The translations under genes were made by a program, and so were the position numbers. A DNA stretch of 64,000 nt from positions 42,867,684 through 42,931,683 of the forward strand of contig NC_089982.1 of the NCBI RefSeq assembly GCF_036417845.1, in the 5' to 3' direction. Positions 1 to 13,100 of this stretch are shown one piece after another (positions within the stretch are counted from its first letter, which is position 1; each line of letters starts with the position of its first letter). This DNA comes from Apteryx mantelli. Taxonomy: Eukaryota > Chordata > Aves > Apterygiformes > Apterygidae. The notes under the pieces are model-generated. The model saw only the letters and a list, made by a program, of their open reading frames with translations, had not been told where the DNA came from and did no database searches.

Positions 1-3000
1 TTTCTTCCTTATTCAAGCTACACTCTTTATTTTGGATTCCTTCAGAAAGTACTTCCCTCATATATGCTTCCCTTTTTGTCATCCTATTTTTGGAATATTG
101 CTGGCCCCTAACATTAGGTGCCAGCTCAACTCCTATTTTAACTTTGATGCATCTGTGTGGTAGGTTTTAAAGCAATGAGTACTCTATTCTTGCTCCTAAG
201 ATAAATATGCTGTGCCCAAGGGTGTGAGCTACTTCATTGCATTGCACTGTCTTCATTGATCCCTAGAATTTTGTCAGGCAAACATAGCTTAGTACATGCA
301 AGTAGTGTAGAAAATAGAAGAAATAACAAAGTATCCTGATACATTTGAAGAATATTAGGGCAGTCTAAATATTTTATATCTCCATGACATTATTTTGACA
401 TAATGGTTGCTTAATTTCAATTTGATTTTTTTTTTTCCAACTTCTGTTCTGACTTAGTGACTTCTAAGCTACTTCAGTTACTTTTAAATTATCTTTAAAT
501 TTAGTACTTGAGGTTAATATTTATGTAGATTATTTACCATAAATATAAAACATAAGACTTCAGCAAGGCCTTGAGTGGAATACTATTAAATATATTTGAG
601 AGCATAGGAACCATGTACAGCTTGTAACCCTCCCTTTCTGGGTCATTTTGCTCAGGTATCCTTTGCTGTGCTCAGAGAGAGTCTGCAAGCAGGGTATAGA
701 TAACTGAAAAGGTTAAACCCGCAAGTCCTAGCTAAGACTTGCAAACTACTAGGCTGAGCACCTGCATGCTCACTACTCCTGATAAAAGCGCCCAGGGAGT
801 CTTTGCTGGCCAGGCAGTCCTCAGTCAGGAGGAAGGGCTGGCCTCCGAATGGGATCTTCAGTGTTGCTGGATTGCTGTCTTCTGACTCCCTGGTTTTCTT
901 CTGTAGAATTTTATACCTTACTCTTACTTTCATACAGTTGCTCTTAATTTTCACGTCAGTGTTTTTTCTCTTGCCTTCTCAGGCTTGTAACTGTCCACCT
1001 TTTAGTCATCTTACCTGCTTCCCTCCCCCCCCCCCCCCCCAAATTCTTATCTAGAATGGCTCCGTGTACTTTGTCAAGGCTCTTGCTCACAACTGAATGA
1101 TTTTCTTAAAGGTCTGAGCCAAAGAGATGCAATTGTGGCATTTCAGAGTTAGGCCTTGGATCACAGACAGCTGAACCCCTGGGAGGAGGAAGGTTGGGAC
1201 TGCAGGTTCTAGAAACTAGAATGAGTATGGGAGAGGATTATTAGATTTAAAGAGCTGTGAGAATTTCATCTTTCTACAGAAAATGGAAAGCACTTATGCT
1301 TAACTTCTCCCAGTCTTCATTTTGTTACAGTTGCTATTTGATATTTAGGAAAAAGAGGCAAAAAGGTACTTGTGCTGTGGAACATGATAGCATAAAAACA
1401 TATGGATGCAAATGTAGATCAGAATTTACTATAATGACTCTGGAGTGGCCTTGCAGTGGGAGCAAAAACCCAACTTTCATTAAAATTGGAGCTTCATAGT
1501 CCTGTGATGGGCTTCATCCTGCTGTAGCAGTGTGTTAGATTTCTGTAACTTAGTCATTTATATGCATCTGTGATACATATGGGGAGTCTGAAAATAGCAG
1601 ACACTTGATACAAATTACTTGGAATTAGCTTCTGTTACAATTAAACTTTGTAACTGAGATTCTAAGTGTTCTTGTGGTGATTCAGAATGCAGTCCTAGTC
1701 TGGGTCTTATAACACTTGCCTAGGTGGGGAATACAAACAAGGAGGGCTCTCATCTTTCTTTTATGAGGAAATATTCCATTCTCAAGTATCTTAACTTGAA
1801 TGCATAATGTGGCAGAGAAGGGTTGAATGCTTAACTGCTGATACTTTCAGGGGACACTGAGTGACAAGTTTACAACATGTGAGCTCTTTTTGTGTGAAAG
1901 AAAGGCCATTCCAGTTCTGATTTAAGTGGATGTATCAGAGAACATAAGCAGAAATCCAGAAGGATTCCTAAGAGTATGCAGTGTGAACGCTGTTAGTCAG
2001 TGAGCACCCATTCTCAGTTTTACTCACTGATGTATCTTATTTAGTCTTAGAGAATGTTCATGAAACAAAAATTGTTCCTGAGAACATGGTACATTTTATA
2101 CTTGTCATAATGTTATATATAACCTTCTCAAGATAGACTGCTAAAACCTTATGATAAAGGAAAGTGATTTGACTCTGTGAAGGTGCTAAGTAAGATAAGC
2201 AGTAGAAATGCTATATAGAAGGTCTTGGGGAAGGAAATGAATTAATCTCCAGTTGAAAGAGCGCTGCAGGAGAAGAGAAAGTTTAGCAGGGCATGCCATC
2301 TTGGACTAGAGGGAGAGCAAGCTGCCGAAAACAGCTGATCTCAACGACTTTTTCAGGCATCTGTAACAAGAGAGGTAGGGAACACATAGCTCTCTAGGTC
2401 ATGCCAGTCCTGGGATAAACTAGAGAGGGTAATCAGACAGCCTAACAAGCCAGCTGACACTGTGAAGCAGAAGAAAAACTCTTATTGCCATCTTTGCTAA
2501 TAAAATATTTATGTTGTTTTTTGTAATGTTTCATTGTTAAAAGTTTATGCTTTTAGGTAGAAGTGCTCTTCTACCCTTTAATCTTGTGGGAAAAAAATGA
2601 GTTTCCAGTAATCCTATGAATATATTCCACTTTTCCTATGAAGTTCTACTACCGCAAGTGTTGTGGTCTGTAGCACCACAGTACGAGAGCATTCCTGCAG
2701 TGCTTGACATATTTCTTTGTTGCAGCCAGAGGATAATAATGTAGTTCCACTAGCTGTATAGGCCAATACAGTATTTGGAAACACTGGATTTTCTGTGGAA
2801 GAAGTGTCTTTTGATGACCACTTGTACACATTACTGCGTAAAGCTTCTTGGCCTTTAGCATCATGCTGGGGAGCTGTCAAAGGAACTTTGTTGTGGATTC
2901 TTAATGTAATTAAGAAGCATGTATTGCTGTATTGTACTTAACTGTGGGACATAACATTTTTGGATTCAGGTGCTCTGTATCCAACACTTGAATCCTGACT

Positions 3001-6000
3001 AGATTTAGAAACATATCTATCTTCTGTAGACTTGTGTACATTGGTATGCATGAGATTTAAAGGACATATTTAGCAGAATCTTTTTACAATTCTATTTTGA
3101 GTAGCAACTTCTGTTGCTATGCTGCTGTTACCTTGGTTGCTAGGAATCTCATAGTGCTCTAAAAAGCAGTTACTTGAGCATAAAATTGACAACTAAATCA
3201 GCTTTTTTTTTTTTTGATTCTGAAACATTTACCTTCTGACAGTCCTCAAACTGGCAGACCTTGTGTCTATTCCTCTAAAATAAGGTTGGGTCAATGTTTG
3301 AACAGTGCCTTATGTTAGGCCATTAGCAAAGACCTTTTGCCACATAATGATTTTTTGGTTGGAACAACGTGAAATGAAGTAAAATTTCAAAAAAAATCAG
3401 TTTAAAAATAGTTCTTGGTAGGTATTTTTTGTTTCATCTGCTTGAGTAATTATTATTGTTCTTTTATGCCAACCTACCACTCGGCTCTTCCTAAGTTCAA
3501 TACTCTGCATCTCTGTAAAATAAGAGGATATTAATTCAGAAAGAAGCTACATTTCTGGGAGGTTCTAGCTAAGTCTGTAGCATTATCATGTCAGAAAGAT
3601 GCAAGTACTCCATTTGGTTTATAAAAATCTGCTTCTTGGAATAGAAACAGTTGGCCCAGAACAGACAAAAGATATCTGTGAGACTCAGGTTATGTGATCA
3701 TGATCTTTTGTTTCACAAACTAACAAACACTGGAGTTTTGTGAGGTCGTCATGCTTTTTTCCTCTTTTAGCTGCAGTGTCTGGTGCTGATAAGCTCTGGC
3801 CAAATTTTGTCATATGTGTTGATGTGGATTTGGGAAGGTCTTTGGGAGAAGATTTATGAAAATGTACAAAATATTAAAAAGTTTTATGGAAATGGATGTT
3901 AATGGATATTATCATCAACTGCTGGAACACATTGGAAAAATGTTAGAAAATGATTGAAATCTGTTAATGACAGAATAGATATTTAAGCTGTCTTGAACAA
4001 TAGACCATACCCACAGGCAAATGCTCAGAACAGTCACTGTCATAAATCATAAAACAGAAGACCGATTACAGGTGATTTTGCCACCATGATTCTCTGAAAT
4101 TCTTTTTTTTCTGTGGGGAACTTAAGCAGACTTTTGCTTCTGTATTTGTGGCAGTTGAAGGCAGTTAATCCAGAGAAGGCCTTGACTATAGGCATATAAA
4201 TTAGTGTAATTGTGCTTATGAATTAATCCACAAATGTTTCTAGCATAAAATGTCTTGTGTTGATTTCAGATGTAGCATTCCTTCCTATGCAACTAAAAAG
4301 CACAAATTTCATGACAATATCTTTAGGGTCAGCAAGACTATGCACCTTTTGGCTAGAAGAAGGAGGTCAGCTGTTTACTGCTTCTGTCTGTAGAACACAC
4401 ACCTCCGAACTCAGAATGAAAAGTACCAAGAAGTGGGTGACAGCTCCTCTTATCTTCATTTGCTATCCACTTTGGCATTGTTTATTGTGCTCCAAACATC
4501 AAGTTACTAGCCCCTTTCGTCTTGCTAAGAACTTCCTTTCTGTCCTTCTGGTTTGCCCCTGAAGCTGAAGTCCCATCCTGCTGGTACAGGGCAGACAAGG
4601 ACAGATCTCTAGCTATCCAAATAGAAACTGTCTTAACCAGCTATGAAGAAAATAGCAATGCCATTTTGTGGAAAATGTCAAAATCTGCTTTTCATATGCA
4701 ATTGGAACAGATATTTTAGAAACTTCCTAAAATGGTATGGATGTGTTTAAAAAAAAAAAAGGGGGGGGGTTGTTTTTACAATAATGAAGCAAAATTCTGC
4801 TGGCTTAGGAAGTGCGAATTTGGGAGCCAAGCCCCTACAGCTCCCAAGCCAGTTGGTTTCCAGGCTGCATGACTCTGGAGCCAGCTGTCTTTAGTTATCT
4901 CAGCAAGGTGGCAAGAAGGCAGGACTCCAATATGAATTTAAGTCTCTCACTTTGTGGAAAATTTTGATTTGGAAAAAATAATTCTGTCATAAAAACTTCC
5001 AACCAGGCAGTTATAGCTATCTGCTTATCTAGAACTGGGAGATGTTTGTGAAGAGAGAAGTACACTGACTTCACTGAGAAATGAACCAAATAAAACCAAA
5101 GCTAAGTTGAGGTTTTACAGGAGACAGATGCATGAAATGTTTAGTCTTGTCATAAAGTATTAGATGGACTACAAGAGTGATCAATTTTGCTGAGATTTTC
5201 ATGATGTTTGATGTTAATATCTCAGATTATGTAGTGATAAAATTATATGGGAATCTTAAATGTTATTGAAAAATGAGGTGAGTGATTTAATCCTCGAAGA
5301 TTCGGACAATAATATGGGATAATATGAATCCTAACATCTTTAAAACACAGAAGCAAAAAAAGAATAGTATCGCCCCCCAAAAACTATTTTTCTGTCATGA
5401 TTATTGAAAAAAGAGGCTCTAAAATGGAATTTTTGGAACCTGTAAAACTTAGTAATACTGAATCACTTTATTTCAAAGTAAGATGCTGATACCCTTCTTG
5501 TGAAGAGGAAGCAGAAAGGCTTGAATTTCATAAACATTATTTTTACATATAATAAAATAATGCCTTCTGTCCTCAGTGCTTGAACAGCTTAAGATAAATT
5601 ACTGTTGGCAGATTATTTAAGTGGTGCTTATGAGTTTCCTCGTTCTTTTTCAGTTTCTAATTATTTTGAATTATTCATTTAGCTGTAATTTCAATTGGCT
5701 TCTGACAAAAGGATATGTCTCAGTAGTTAAGATGGTCTCCTTGACAACAGGACATCCTAGTTCTAAAGAGACAAGTGATTTCACCTTACCCTTTTCATAG
5801 CTGAAATTTATACAGCCATCTGCCTTCCTCTTTCTCTGTTTTCAGTGATTCATTTGGATAAAGATTTGTTTCCAACTTTTGCTTGAGAACTTGAGCTATT
5901 GACTTTGTTTTAATTTCTCCTTTTTTCACTTTTCATCTGTTTGCCTCATTTTCTTAAGGTCATGTGCTTCATTGTATGCTTTACACAGTGGCTGGCATCC

Positions 6001-6654
6001 AGTAAAATAGTCTCTTACTTTTTCTAAACTACTTTCATTCTATTTTTTTTAGCTTTTCTTTTACAATTCTTTTCCCATCATGAAGACAAAAGAGGGCCTG
6101 ACTTTTATTGTATTAGTTCAAAAATGTTGAACTTTTTTTTTTATTAGGGACTGGTTCTCTTCCTATTCTTTACAGCATGTCTTTACAGCATGAATCTAAA
6201 TCACCTCCATAAAAAAGAAGGCTTATTTATATGAGTTTGTAAAATCAACTGGGCATTTCTAGCTTATGAAGTGTATCTTGTTGGATAAGCTGTTGAACTG
6301 CCATTCTTAAGGGAAGATGAACAAGATTTCTGAACCTCAGATTTCTTTGAGATTTGGATGAGTTTTGCTTAAATATAACTCTTTCCCCTTTCTGTTTCCT
6401 TCCTAACTCAGCTTCTTGGCAGTCAGACACACTGTTTTGTGGCTCTGTCACTTGAAATTTGGAGTACCTCATAAACTTAGTTCATGCAAGTTACCTTTCT
6501 CCGTTTCTGTTAGCCATGTGCAAATAGTAAAAAAACAAACAAACAAACAAAAAAACCCAGGTATTTTATTCAGTAGGGGTACACCTCAGAAAACTCTGCT
6601 TCAACTTAAGAAACTATCTTTGCAGTCTGTAAAGCAAATAGGCAAAGATATGTA
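1..6654 (+). other. KLHL2: KLHL2 intron (5' part of window), no exon recognised
   Basis: This AT-rich stretch lies upstream of the first recognisable KLHL2 exon. I looked for the exon encoding the preceding BACK segment and saw none, so it is read as intron on the + strand. It holds simple tracts only: a C16 run at 1025-1040, and an A12 run followed directly by G9 at 4749-4769. The short open frames here have no recognisable domain and no splice context. A diverged old repeat could be hidden here. Confidence 0.6.
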
Positions 6655-8315
6655 AGGAGTACAGGCCAGCCCTCAGGAACCCCAGATCCTGGAGGCAAGA
6701 GAGAAAGTCTGGAGAGAGGAAGACTTTCCCTTGGTGGAGGAGGAGTGGGTTAGAGATCATTTAAGCAAACTTAACACCCACAGATCCATGGGCCCTGATG
6801 GGATGCACCCATGAGTGCTGAGGGAGCTGGCGGACATCATTGCTAAGCCACTCTCCATCATCTTTGAAAGGTCATGGAGGACAGGAGAGGTGCCTGAGGA
6901 CTGGAAGAAAGCCAATGTCACCCCAGCCTTCAAAAAGGGCAAGAAGGAGGATGCAGGGAACTACAGGCCAGTCAGCCTCACCTCCATCCCTGGAAAGGTG
7001 GTGGAGCAGCTCATCCTGGAGGCCATCTCCAAGCATGTGGAGGACAAGAAAGTGGTCAGGAGTAGTCAGCATGGCTTCACCAAGGGGAAATCATGCCTAA
7101 CCAATCTGATAGCCTTCTATGATGGAATGACTGGCTGGGTAGATGAGGGGAGAGCAGTGGATGTTTTCTACCTAGACTTCAGCAAGGCTTTTGACACTGT
7201 CTCCCATAACATCCTCATAGACAAGCTCAGGAAGTGTGGGTTAGATGAGTGGACAGTGAGGTGGATTGAGAATTGGCTGAATGGCAGCGCTCAGAGAGTT
7301 GTGATCAGTGGCACAGAATCTAGTTGGAGGCCTGTAGCTAGCGGTGTCCCCCAGGGGTCAGTACTGGGTCCAGTCTTGTTCAGCTTCTTCATCAATGACC
7401 TGGATGAAGGCACAGAGTGCACCCTCAGCAAGTTTGCTGACGATACAAAACTGGGAGGAGTGGCTGATACACCAGAGGGCTGTGCTGCCATTCAGAGAGA
7501 CCTGGCCAGGCTGGAGAGGTGGGCGGAGAGGAACCTCATGAAGTTCAACAAAGGCAAGTGCAGGGTCCTGCACCTGGGGAGGAATAACCCCATGCACCAG
7601 TACAGGTTGGGGGTTGACCTGCTGGAAAGCAGCTCTGCGGAGAAGGACCTGGGAGTGCTGGTGGACACCAAGTTAAGCATGAGGCAGCAATGTGCCCTTG
7701 TGGCCAAGAAGGCCAATGGTATCCTGGGCTGCATCAGGAAGAGTGTTGCCAGCAGGTCGAGGGAGGTGATTCTCCCCCTCTACTCAGCCCTGGGGAGGCC
7801 CCATCTGGAGTACTGCGTCCAGTTCTGGGCTCCCCAGTACAAGAGGGATGTGGCACTACTGGAGCAAGTCCAGCGAAGGGCCACAAAGATGATTAGGGGA
7901 CTGGAGCATCTCTCTTATGAGGAGAGGCTGAGAGAGCTGGGCCTGTTTAGCTTGGAGAAGAGAAGGCTGAGAGGAGATCTTATCAACGTGTACAAGTATC
8001 TGAAGGGAGGGTGTCGAGAGGATGGGACCAGACTCTTTTCAGTGGTGCCGAGCGACAGGACGTGAGGCAGTGGGCACAAACTGAAACACAGGAAGTTCCA
8101 TCTGAACATGAGGAAAAACTTCTTCACTGTGAGGGTGACAGAGCACTGGAACAGGTTGCCCAGAGAGGTTGTGGAGTCTCCTTCTCTGGAGATATTCAAA
8201 ACGCGCCTGGATGCAATCCTGTGCAATGTGCTCTAGGTGACCCTGCTTGAGCAGGGGGGTTGGACTAGATGATCTCCAGAGGTCCCTTCCAACCTCAGCG
8301 ATTCTGTGATTCTGA
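6655..8315 (+). mobile_element. CR1 LINE, 5'-truncated, with most of the reverse transcriptase frame
   Basis: This is a non-LTR retrotransposon of the avian CR1 family. One reading frame runs from about 6659 to the TAG at 8234-8236, interrupted only by TGA at 6812-6814 and 8063-8065. The frame shows the RT core: a [11 protein letters not shown] block near 7170, [13 protein letters not shown] near 7345 and the catalytic FADD at 7433-7444. The segment after 8236 is the typical CR1 3' UTR, with 'gatgatctccagaggtccc' and an ATTCTGTG-type octamer end at about 8299-8315. The upstream ORF1 and endonuclease region are missing, as expected from 5' truncation. It lies in a KLHL2 intron, in the gene's own orientation. 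The left boundary is uncertain by about 20 bases. Confidence 0.95.
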
Positions 8316-10073
8316 GTAAAAGAGTAATGGTGCTGTTATATAAATCAATGGTACTTCTCCTCTTCCTTTCCCTCCCATAGCCTGAAATATTGCAGGAGTT
8401 TTTATCCATCCATTTTAAAAGAATGCTGCAGAACTCGAGGGACTTGCAGTGATTATGATTGCATGACCGGAGAGGTTCGCAGGGTGAGAGACTGTAAATG
8501 AGGACTGTCTACTTGAAACAGAGGAAAGATAGAAAGGAATATAAAATAATGAATGATACTGAGCAGACAGGCCAAAGCTTTCCTTATCATTGTATTTCAG
8601 GATTAAAACATGGGGACATTCATTGAAAACTGATAGTAAACTATGTTAAGTTTAGACATGGGGTTTGTTTTTCAATGAGACTGTAGAATTATGACTATAG
8701 GGAGGCATCACAGTCAGGAATTTAGCATGTTCAAGGGGGCTGGGCTTTATAGCAGTTTTAGTGACATGTAGTAAGGTAGGTAAAATACTGTTCTTCCTGC
8801 TACCAGGAATCTTTCATGATTGTAGTGACATCATTACGGGAGGAGGTTTTACCATCATGTTTACCTGTCATATGTATTCTTGGACTTTTATCTGAAGGGT
8901 TTTGTGCTGTGTTTTTCAAGGAACTGGGTGCTGAACTGGATGGATGACAGGAATTATCATACTGTGTTAGATTTATCTTCTTATGCTCTCTAATCTTTGT
9001 TTCAGTACAAAAAAAACCCCCTGTGCTTTGCAAAGCTAATCTACTGAAAAATTAGACTACTTGTTCTGGAAGACTTCAGTATTTTTTAACTTCTCTGTTA
9101 ACAGTTTGTGTCAAGCATGGGGAACTATAGTAGCCTAGTGTAGTGCTAGAAAAGCCTTTAGAAAATTATTTATTTTGAATATGTTTGATAACTCTTATTC
9201 TAATTCTGAGCAAATTCTTAAATTCCCAGTATCAACTGCCCCTTTTGATTTCTGTTAAGTGTAGCTGAAGAGCAAAAAAAAATACCAGTTAACTGGAAGT
9301 GTCTACTATTTAAGCAGTTGAATGACTTAAAAAGCCATATTAAGGAAGGGAGAAGACAACTGAATAAGTGAAGGACAGCTTGATACATGCTATGTGTTGA
9401 AAGAAAACATCTGGTTCTACAGTCAAATCACTAAATTGTCACGTAGTTTATTCTGAGGCATTTAAAAAATCTGTACAAAAATTACACAGCTTCTACAGCT
9501 TGTGGAGATTGTGACAGGTAGTATTTTTCTGAGCTTGGGGAAGTTCTGAGAGATGCAACAGGATCCAAAGCTGTTGCACAGTGGTTTGATTTGACCTGTG
9601 TTAGATTGTGAAACTGCTGTTTAATTCTAATGAATCAGCAATTGTTTATGTTGAACTGCAGGTTTAAAATATGTTTGCTAACAACATATAGGGCATATTC
9701 TTTTTCTGACATCTTTTTGATGTAGTCATGTATTCTTTTGAATAGAAAGCTAGCAAAATGTGAATTAAGTTATTGTCAAGGACAGGTACTGAGCTAAAGT
9801 AATACTGAAAATGTTAAACTGCTATAACTGTTACTTAGAGTATAACGTGTTTCAGTATTTACATTATTTTAAGGAACCTTTGAATATAGAAGTTGTTTGT
9901 GAGACAAAGCTTTAACTTATATAAAATGTTTTAAATTAAAGTATTGCTTCTAAGATGTAGCAAATAGCATGCATATTGAATCAAATTCTTCTATTTTTTC
10001 TGTATTGTTTTAATGCTTATTTTGGGTTACACGCAGCACTGTATGTTAGAGTACTTTTTTTTCCTCCAAACAG
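8316..10073 (+). other. KLHL2: KLHL2 intron, remainder up to the first visible exon
   Basis: AT-rich intron sequence between the CR1 tail and the splice acceptor at 10072-10073. A pyrimidine tract (10054-10066) precedes the acceptor AG. I see no other gene or clear repeat. Confidence 0.7.
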
Positions 10074-10183
10074 AACAGCACTTTTCTGATGTTGTACTTA
10101 GTGAAGAATACCTCAATCTTGGTGTAGAGCAGGTGTGCAGTTTGATATCCAGCGACAAACTTACAATTGTCTCGGAAGAGAAG
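10074..10183 (+). CDS. KLHL2: KLHL2 coding exon: BACK domain segment 1
   Basis: Reads (E)[16 protein letters not shown] and continues to [12 protein letters not shown]. The first two bases complete a split Glu codon (phase 1 acceptor at 10072-10073), and the exon ends on a whole codon before the donor GTAAGA. An AG at 10077-10078 would also be possible, but it breaks the family's EQHF reading. Confidence 0.95.
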
Positions 10184-13100
10184 GTAAGATCATCTGTATC
10201 ACAGTATTCTTTTTACCCTTTTGGATGAGAGGGAATAAAGGCTTATTCTTACTGCTCTTGTATACTTGTTTGGCTCAATCCTTTGTTTACTCAGTGAAAT
10301 TAAACCTATATTATGCTCATATTTAAAGGATTTTTCCCCAAAGTGTTGTCAATTTGATGCTGAAAATCAATCTTAGCTCTTAGGAATTCTAAAACCATTT
10401 AAATCACTTAATCCATTGTTCTTTGAAAAAATGAAAGCTAAATTAAATTGAAATTCCTTTTCATCTTTGGGTAGAACAAACGGAACACATGCTAAGAGTC
10501 ATATACACAAGAATTTGGTTTACCAAGGAATAAGTAACTCTAAAACAGTAGTATAAAGAGTGAGTATATGCCACCTACTAACTTTAACGTGAGCAGTCCT
10601 ACAAAGATATTAAAGCTCTGTTAGTAGGTATTTATGGACTGTTGAGACTAATTGAACAAATGTCTGTTGCAAAGGAGATGGCTAGGTAGCTTGTATAATC
10701 AAACTAAGCTTAAATAGTCTTTGGCTCACCTGTAGCTAGATCTCATCCTTTTAAAGCCATTTGTAAAACTCTGAACTTTGGTGAGCCCAGCACCATGTCC
10801 TTGAACCTGCAATGGCTTTCACGTGCAGCTGCATTAATTTTGAGCTTATGTATCCAGTTGTGAGCAGTTAAAAATACATTGGTTTCTTTTGAAGGAATAT
10901 ATAGACATTCTAACACTTCTGCTCCAAGAGGAGGCTAAATCATATTCAAAAAACATGTCTGAACACCAATTTAATGGCTAGCTAGTGTTTTGTGTTAAAA
11001 CCTTTTTTGCATATTGTAGAAACTCTGAGCCTAAGAACTATCTGCTTAACCTGCAATGAGCAAAGCCATGTTGCTATTCCCCTAATACCTTGAAGATCCA
11101 GATCTCTGACTTTAATACTTACCATACTGTTTCTGTGGAGTATAATTAAAGTTTTAATGCTCTATACAAGTAATGAACTGTGTGCAGTAGAGGAGAAACA
11201 AGGCTTAGGATCGCTTCTTGTAGTAAGACATAATGATGTTATTTGATGTGGAAGGTCCATTCTCCAGGACAGGAAAGAAAAAATGTGGATTGTAATCTCT
11301 TTGCTCTATTGTTTGTTTATGTAGTTTATTGGATTTTTGGTATTAATTTTCTCAACACATTTTGTAAGTGTAGTGCAGTTATCCTTGAAACATGAGTAGA
11401 AGGAGGATACCGAAAGAGACTGGCTAATGTGTCTTTGGAATTTTACATTGGATAAATATGGAAATAATGGGAGCTGTAATTGCTGTGCTCTTTTCCTATG
11501 ATAGGAATTTTAGTCTAAGCAAAAGTTGTTTTTGGAGGCACACTGATACTCTCATACTCATGAATTTGTAAGCCAAGGGCCTCGCATTTGTTTGTTTTCT
11601 GGAAGGTATTTGAAGCAGTGATAGCGTGGGTAAACCATGACAAAGATGTAAGGCAGGAGCTAATGGCACGCCTGATGGAGCATGTTCGGCTGCCTTTGCT
11701 TTCCCGGGAATATTTAGTTCAGGTAAGCAAAAAGGAATACTAATTCTTGTGCACACAAACACTTCTTTCTCTTTATTTGTTTTAATGCCAAATGGGTAAT
11801 TTTAAAGACAGTGTAAGATAGTGTGTTACTGATAATAGAAATAAAAACCTAAAGACCTGCCCTTTACCACCACCACATGCTTACATGCTCATACACTCAG
11901 GCAAGTGAAGGATAGCATAGGGGGTTACCACATAGAAGTAATTTTTCTGTTTGGCAGATTAATTGTTGTGCTAGGCCAGTAATTTGAAATTATTTAATTT
12001 GCTGATATCAGGTTAGTTTTCATTTGTAATATGATCTCTGATACAGTACTACTTTTCATAAGTGATTTTAAAATTTCAGAATTTTATTTTAAATATATCT
12101 ATTATTTAAGTTGGTTAAAAATTACTGACAAAGGAAGTCTGGAAGCATATTTCTTTACCTGGTTCAGATATGCTATATTTTTTTTCAAATTTTATAAGAT
12201 CATTTTGAATGTGTTGGTGTCAGGTTAAATACTTAACATTGAAAATATCATTTCACTATTAACATTAGTTAGTAGGTGTAGTAGCATGTTGGTGGGTGCT
12301 TATGTTAGAAATTTTATCTTTCATGATATGAATTTCCTCCACTTTTGTGTTTTTTGTTGTGGGTTTTTATTGTTGTAGGGTGGTTTACTGGTTCGTTAAA
12401 TTCTTTTTTTTTTCCCCATTTTAAGTGCTCTGTGCTTTCAGTATTTGAAAAGTTGAGAAATGTGCATGGCTGTGAGGAAAGTGATTTACCACTGCCTAAC
12501 ACTACTTTTTTGTAGATTCTAGAGAATCTACATCTGATTCTTTTCTTTTTTAAATGATTGCATATTGTCATCACATAATTTTGTGTCTAACTGTGGTTGA
12601 ACTGCGATCTAAAAATTCAGTGATCTGCATTTGTTCCTGTGATGCAGACTTATTTTACTTTAAGTTGTGATTTGTGTTTTACTTCCTTAACATGCTCAGA
12701 TCTTGTCAAACTTCTGTTAATAAACAGAGAGTTGAGGAGGAAATACTGGTTAAGAACAGCAGTGCTTGTAAAGATTACCTCATTGAAGCTATGAAGTATC
12801 ACTTGCTGCCAACTGAGCAACGAGCATTGATGAAAAGCACTCGAACAAAATTGAGAACGCCTGCTAGCCTTCCAAAAGTAAGACCCTTATTTTTCCAGTC
12901 TGCTTATTTCTTCAAATTCAATTTTATTTAACAGATTTGATGAGAACATGACTATCAGTTGATATGTTCCAGTAAAAAAATTTCTGCAAGAATTATTCCT
13001 CATAAAGATATAGCAGGTGATTGAGTTTTAGATCTATATTATGCTTTGATATGGATAGGGTTTTTCTCTTAAAGAAATTATCTAGGGTGAGTTCTTCAGC

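Noticed and set aside
6815-8065. Long open frame (416 codons) as a possible host gene
   Set aside because: It is the reverse transcriptase part of a CR1 element. It starts at GTG directly after an in-frame TGA and is followed by the CR1 3' UTR.
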